A stretch of DNA of 10,543 nucleotides from CAZWUZ01 sp964637655 [NCBI: uncultured bacterium] (GTDB taxonomy: Bacteria > DAOPZR01). The DNA lies in NCBI GenBank assembly GCA_964637655.1, contig CAZWUZ010000122.1:1-10543 (forward strand), given 5' to 3'. Positions within the stretch are counted from its first letter, which is position 1. Each line of letters begins with the position of its first letter. Both the position numbers and the translations under genes were made by a program. The notes under the pieces were generated by a model that was not told the DNA's origin, did not search any database, and saw only the letters and a list, made by a program, of their open reading frames with translations. This document shows, piece after piece, positions 6,616 through 10,543 of this stretch.

Positions 6616-9065
6616 TCAGGCGCAGCTACGCCGACGGCGAAGTGATCTTCCGCGCCGGGGATCCCACCGACCAGTTTTATGTGACGATGGGGGGCGCGGC
6701 GGCATTTTCGCCGCCGCGCGTGTTTGTCGGTGAGCAGGACCCGGTCTTCGGGGTTATCGATGCGTTGCTGCACCGTCCGCATACCTACACGGTCACGGCC
6801 AGCGGCGACACCACGGTGCTGGCGGTGCCGTTTTCGCCGGAAAATATCGTCGCGTTGGCGGCCCGTCACCCGAAACTCTACGGCATCATCTGCCGCCACC
6901 TCGGCACCTACGCCGAGCGGCGGGTGCAGGAACTGCATGCCTCGCTCGGCACGGAACCGCAACTCTGGGGGATGCTGCTCGCCACGCTTGGCGCATCGCC
7001 CGACACCGCGGCGGCCGGGCTGACGGAAACGCTGGGCGACCTCAACACGCAGGTGCAGCAGCAGTTCCCGCTGCCCGAACCGGCGATAGAAGTGCCTGTT
7101 GACGCCAGCACACCGGGGAGCGCACTGGAACTGCTCCCCGGCATGATGCTGCCGCGCCTCGATCTCGTCTGGCAGGTTGAGATGGGGAGCGCGGAACTGC
7201 GCCTCGATGCGTTTACCCTCTGCACCATGGAGGAGGGCCTGCTGCTGGTGCCGCTCACCGCGCTGGCCCAGCCGTCGGCAATGCCGCTGCCGCACGTCAC
7301 CCTGCAGGTTGCCATGCCGGCGCGACTGCGGGCGCAGACCGCCACCGATTTCATGGCCGTGCGCGGGCAGGATCCCGTGTCGATCAGCGCGGTCGTCACC
7401 TTCGCCACCGCGCTGGTGCGCGGCATCGAGCAGGCGGACCACGAATTCCAGCGGCGGCGCAGCGCCTTGCGCCAGTGGCTGGGGACGCGGCTGACGCAGT
7501 TTGCCCCGGTGCTCGCGGTCCCCGGGGTGGGGGAATGTCTCGCGGCGCTTGACGTGCAGGCGGTGACCGGGGGGATTGCCGCGACGGTGGCAACCGGGGC
7601 GGCGACGGCAGCGGAGGGGTTCCCCGTGCTCGACGCGCTGCCGCTGGCCCCTGCCGACCGCAGCGAAATCGAACTCTACCTGACGCAACTGCGCTGCGGC
7701 GCGGAGAGCGGCGACCTGGCGACGGCCAAGAACCGGCTGACCAACCGCTACTGGGACTGTGCCGTACTGGCCGCGGTCAGGCGCCTGCGCGGGACGTGGC
7801 CCGATGACCTGCGCCACTTCCTGCGTTTCGGGGTGATGGATGCGCGGCTGCTCGACGCGGAGCACCACGCGCGGCTGAGCGAACTGTCGCTGCAGGCGGC
7901 GGACGGCGTCTACTACATGGACGAGTGGCTGGAGAACATCATCGCCGGCAACGTGGCGCCGACCGCGGGTGACGAACTGACGATGAAGAAACTGGGCGCT
8001 TCCGACAAGATCGACAAGGCGCGCCAGAAACTGCAGGGGGAGCAGGATATCCTCGCCGCGCGCATCCACGACTGGAAACAGTGCGCGGCGGAACTGCCGA
8101 TGCTCACCGAGAAACTGCTGCGCGGCAGCGAGACGACGCGCAAACTCATCGACCTCTACATGCAGGAAAAGGACCACCTCAAGTCACCCGACGCGGTGCT
8201 GCTCAAGTGGGAGGAGAACAGCGACCAGGTGAAGGAGACGCAGCAGCGCCTGCGCGAGCGCACCGGCAAGATGGGCATCAACGAGGGGCGCATCCTCGAG
8301 GGCATCCGCACCTACGCGAAAGGCGTCGAGGAACTCAACGCCGCGCGCGCGCTGGCGAAGGGGGAGGACCGCGAGACCCCCGAAAAGGTGGTCACCGGCG
8401 AGGTCAACAATATCCTGCGGCAGATGGCGAAGATGTCGGTCGGACCGCGCGGCAACCATCTCTCCGTGCTGCTCAGGGAGGCGATTACCGTCGAGGGGCT
8501 GACCGCGCGCGCCGATGTGCTGCAACTCGTGCAGCAGGCGGCGGAACTCGACCCGGCGCTCTTTGCGCGCACCTTCAAGGGGATCGAGCGCACGGTCGTA
8601 CCGTACCTCCTCGTCCTGCCGTGCCAGGGGACGCGCGGGCTCTGCTGGGAGCCGTACGAGCGCAACAACCGCGCCACCGGGCGCGGGCGGCTGGTCATCC
8701 CGCTGCTGCCGCGCCGGCCGCTCCCCGAACTGGTGTTCGAGGCGCTCGCTGATTTCCGCTGGCAGATGGCGCGCGAGGCGGCGGCGCATTACTGGATGGA
8801 GGAGGGGCTTACCGGGCGCTACTACCAGTACTTCACCGAGAACAAGCAGAAGGGCGACCTCAAGGAATCGTTCATCCGCAACTACATCCTCTGGCTGCAG
8901 TATGAAGCGACGGGCATCCAGAAGCTCGACCGCCTGGTGCGCCAGCTCTTCTGGCTGCACCTGCCGTTCCCTGCCCGGGTCAAGGAACAGCTGAAGAACC
9001 GTGGCGCGGTCTACGCGCTGCTCGTGCAGCAGGACAAGAACCGCGAAAAATCGAGCGGCTACTGA
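6612..9065 (+). CDS. Large protein with degenerate cyclic-nucleotide-binding fold and uncharacterised C-terminal region
   Basis: This is an 817-residue protein with no signal peptide or membrane segment, so it is probably cytoplasmic. Residues 1-100 look like a CNB beta-roll (YADGEVIFRAGDPTDQFYVTMGG is the usual opening). The phosphate-binding cassette (46-63, FGVIDALLHRPHTYTVTA) has Val in place of the conserved Glu and His in place of the conserved Arg, so ordinary cAMP binding is doubtful. No DNA-binding helix-turn-helix, kinase or GGDEF domain follows. Residues about 170-450 are unassigned. Residues 458-585 are charged, helical and coiled-coil-like. The last 230 residues are rich in aromatic and basic residues (HYWMEEGLTGRYYQYF, ILWLQYEATGIQKLDR) and look like a conserved domain I cannot name. 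ATG at 6612 overlaps the preceding stop (ATGA). An in-frame extension to 6495 only shadows the YdjM gene. It may be a signal-sensing scaffold; function unknown. Confidence 0.75.
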   Translation: MIRRSYADGEVIFRAGDPTDQFYVTMGGAAAFSPPRVFVGEQDPVFGVIDALLHRPHTYTVTASGDTTVLAVPFSPENIVALAARHPKLYGIICRHLGTYAERRVQELHASLGTEPQLWGMLLATLGASPDTAAAGLTETLGDLNTQVQQQFPLPEPAIEVPVDASTPGSALELLPGMMLPRLDLVWQVEMGSAELRLDAFTLCTMEEGLLLVPLTALAQPSAMPLPHVTLQVAMPARLRAQTATDFMAVRGQDPVSISAVVTFATALVRGIEQADHEFQRRRSALRQWLGTRLTQFAPVLAVPGVGECLAALDVQAVTGGIAATVATGAATAAEGFPVLDALPLAPADRSEIELYLTQLRCGAESGDLATAKNRLTNRYWDCAVLAAVRRLRGTWPDDLRHFLRFGVMDARLLDAEHHARLSELSLQAADGVYYMDEWLENIIAGNVAPTAGDELTMKKLGASDKIDKARQKLQGEQDILAARIHDWKQCAAELPMLTEKLLRGSETTRKLIDLYMQEKDHLKSPDAVLLKWEENSDQVKETQQRLRERTGKMGINEGRILEGIRTYAKGVEELNAARALAKGEDRETPEKVVTGEVNNILRQMAKMSVGPRGNHLSVLLREAITVEGLTARADVLQLVQQAAELDPALFARTFKGIERTVVPYLLVLPCQGTRGLCWEPYERNNRATGRGRLVIPLLPRRPLPELVFEALADFRWQMAREAAAHYWMEEGLTGRYYQYFTENKQKGDLKESFIRNYILWLQYEATGIQKLDRLVRQLFWLHLPFPARVKEQLKNRGAVYALLVQQDKNREKSSGY

Positions 9066-10081
9066 TGGGGCCGCGGGGGGGGCGTTTGCTGGCCCTGTTG
9101 TGCTGCCTGCTGCCGGCCGTGGCCGGATGCCCGTGCGCAGAGGAAACGCGACCGGTGGCGGTTGCGCCCGTGCCGATTCACGATACCGCACCGCCACGCC
9201 GGGCAGCGCGCCCCGTGGCGCCCCGCCCCGCGCGCGATACAGCGGCGACGGCTGTGGCGGAGACCGTGGCCCAGGCGGCGCCGGTGCTGCCGTCAGGCCC
9301 GGCGCGCCTGCGCCTCGTGGCGGCCAATCTGTCGTCGGGCACACGCCAGAATTACGACCGCGGGCACGGACTGCGCATCCTGCAGGGGATCAGCCCCGAC
9401 GTGGTCATGCTGCAGGAGTTCAGCTACCGCAGCAACAGCAGCACCGACCTGCAGGCCTTCGCGGAGCAGGTCATGGGCGGGACGGCGTATTACAGCCGTG
9501 AAGAGGGCTCACCCATCCCCAACGGCATCATCTCGCGCCATCCGATTGTGGCCTCGGGCGAGTGGGCTGACCCGCACGCGGCCAACCGCGACTTTGCCTG
9601 GGCGCGCATCGACCTCCCCGGTCCCGTCGACCTCTGGGCGGTGAGCGTCCACTTCCTGACAACGAAAGCAACCGCGCGGAAGGCGGAGGCGGAGGTGCTG
9701 GTCGCGCGCCTGCGCGAAAGCGTGCCGGCCGGCGCGTATCTTGCCGTCGGCGGCGACTTCAACACGGGGACACGCAACGAGGCGTGCTACGCGGTGCTGC
9801 AGCGCCTGCTGGTGACGGACGGTCCCTTTCCTGCTGACGCGGAGGGGAACAGCAACACCAATATGACACGCACGAAGATGTACGATGCCGTGCTGGTCAA
9901 TGCCGCGCTGCAGCGGCTGGCCATCCCGGTGCAGGCCGGCGGGCGTTCCTTCCCGCACGGACTGGTGCTCGATGTGCGGCGGTTCACGCCGCTGAGTGTC
10001 TTTGCGCCCGCCACCGCGGCGGACGGCAGCGCGCCGTCCATGCCGCATATGGCGGTCATCCGCGACTTCCGGCTGCCCTGA
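9065..10081 (+). CDS. Endonuclease/exonuclease/phosphatase-fold lipoprotein
   Basis: This 338-residue protein begins with a lipoprotein signal: hydrophobic core, then lipobox VAGC with Cys22 as the lipidation site. A Pro/Ala/Arg-rich linker (about 25-75) leads to an EEP domain, so the enzyme should sit tethered outside the cytoplasmic membrane. EEP motifs in order: N88 (AANLSS), E118 (VMLQEF, metal ligand), NGIISRHPI, H196 (VSVHF), D231 and N233 (GGDFNT), YDAVLVN, and H328 near the C-terminus. The usual SDH triplet before the last strand reads MPH, so the Asp that partners the catalytic His is Pro (P327). Activity may be altered. Substrates in the fold range from DNA and RNA to phosphoesters and sphingomyelin; an extracytoplasmic nuclease is my best guess. 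ATG at 9065 overlaps the previous stop (TGATG), with no ribosome binding site of its own. Confidence 0.87.
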   Translation: MGPRGGRLLALLCCLLPAVAGCPCAEETRPVAVAPVPIHDTAPPRRAARPVAPRPARDTAATAVAETVAQAAPVLPSGPARLRLVAANLSSGTRQNYDRGHGLRILQGISPDVVMLQEFSYRSNSSTDLQAFAEQVMGGTAYYSREEGSPIPNGIISRHPIVASGEWADPHAANRDFAWARIDLPGPVDLWAVSVHFLTTKATARKAEAEVLVARLRESVPAGAYLAVGGDFNTGTRNEACYAVLQRLLVTDGPFPADAEGNSNTNMTRTKMYDAVLVNAALQRLAIPVQAGGRSFPHGLVLDVRRFTPLSVFAPATAADGSAPSMPHMAVIRDFRLP

Positions 10082-10084
10082 CGC

Positions 10085-10543
10085 CTACGCCGGCGGGGCT
10101 GACGTCGCCACCGCCAGCGGCAGGGTGACGGTGATGGTGGTGCCGCGACCGACGGCCGAAGTGAGACGCAGCGCGCCGCCATGCGCTTCCACCAGCCGCT
10201 TGACCGCATAGAGTCCGAGCCCGACCCCGGGCCGTTTTTGCGCGGTGCGCGCGAGGCGGCTGAACGGCTGGAAGAGGTGCGCCTGCTCCTCGGGCGGGAT
10301 GCCGCTTCCTTCGTCGCTGATGGCCAGCACCGCATGGCCGTCCGCCACGGTGAGCGTGGCGGTGACCGGGAGTTCCCGCGGACTGTACTTATGCGCGTTG
10401 CTCAGCAGGTTGACGATGACACGCTGCAGCAGCAGCGCGTCACCGCTGACTGTTATGGCGGCCGGGGCGGTGCAGGTGAAGGTGCGGTCGCGGTGCACCA
10501 GACGCAGCTCCGCCACGGTTTCCTGCAGCAGCGCGGCGAGATC
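10085..10543 (-). CDS. Sensor histidine kinase, C-terminal ATPase domain, partial
   Basis: This is the C-terminal 152 residues of a gene that enters from the right edge. The frame stays open to base 10543 (DLAALLQETVAELRL), so the internal GTG at 10516 is not the start. The HATPase_c boxes are complete: N box (LLQRVIVNLLSNAHKYSP), G1 (ISDEGSGIPPEEQ), F-like box (LFQPFSRL) and G2 (GVGLGLYAVKRLVEAHGG). This domain binds ATP and phosphorylates the dimerisation-domain His, which lies outside the window. The input domain and partner response regulator cannot be seen. The HATPase domain is followed by only about ten residues. The gene converges on the EEP lipoprotein gene with 3 bases between stop codons, and I see no terminator hairpin with a T-run for either. 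Confidence 0.95.
   Translation of the reverse strand, partial: DLAALLQETVAELRLVHRDRTFTCTAPAAITVSGDALLLQRVIVNLLSNAHKYSPRELPVTATLTVADGHAVLAISDEGSGIPPEEQAHLFQPFSRLARTAQKRPGVGLGLYAVKRLVEAHGGALRLTSAVGRGTTITVTLPLAVATSAPPA

Noticed and set aside
6522-8177. 551-codon minus-strand open frame opposite the CNB-fold protein
   Set aside because: Composition is His/Arg/Gln-rich, typical of antisense shadows. It has no start context or domain, and the plus-strand gene has overlapping stop/start coupling with both neighbours.
8786-8815. HYWMEEG as a zinc-protease HExxH motif in the CNB-fold protein
   Set aside because: The spacing is wrong: there is no second His four residues after the first, and no third ligand is apparent.
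8184-9344. 386-codon minus-strand open frame across the CNB/EEP junction
   Set aside because: Same shadow composition, and it spans two supported plus-strand genes.

Overview
This is a G+C-rich bacterial chromosomal window, tightly packed with genes. Nine genes run left to right and one partial gene at the right edge runs the other way. There is no gene-free stretch over 100 bases. I see no tRNA, rRNA, CRISPR array, insertion sequence or phage gene. The phylum cannot be fixed from the sequence. A lipoprotein-type nuclease and a two-membrane-segment diguanylate cyclase fit a Gram-negative, c-di-GMP-signalling organism. The large cyclic-nucleotide-fold protein gives me a weak, unchecked impression of spirochaetes or a related lineage.

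Layout. (1) 1-1066: the 3' end of ispG (isoprenoid biosynthesis), overlapped by a PHP-family phosphoesterase of the RNase AM / nucleoside-bisphosphate phosphatase type. (2) 1067-3524: a 17-bp-spaced, extended -10 promoter candidate, then a membrane-bound HAMP-GAF-GGDEF diguanylate cyclase and a Nudix hydrolase 7 bases later. (3) 3499-10081: a second promoter of the same design, whose -10 box covers the Nudix stop codon. It is followed by five close or overlapping genes: an exported SH3b-HEAT protein, adenosine deaminase, a YdjM-type membrane protein, an 817-residue protein with a degenerate cyclic-nucleotide-binding fold, and an endonuclease/exonuclease/phosphatase-fold lipoprotein. (4) 10085-10543, minus strand: the ATPase end of a sensor histidine kinase, converging on the lipoprotein gene with 3 bases between them.

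How they may work together. Several products act on nucleotides or nucleic acids: the PHP enzyme, Nudix hydrolase, adenosine deaminase and EEP lipoprotein. Others read or make signals: the diguanylate cyclase, CNB-fold protein and histidine kinase. The third group is very probably one transcript, because its gaps are 10-11 bases or stop/start overlaps. A shared pathway is only inference. The least explained gene is the 817-residue CNB-fold protein. It lacks the usual cAMP-contact residues and carries about 700 residues I cannot assign.
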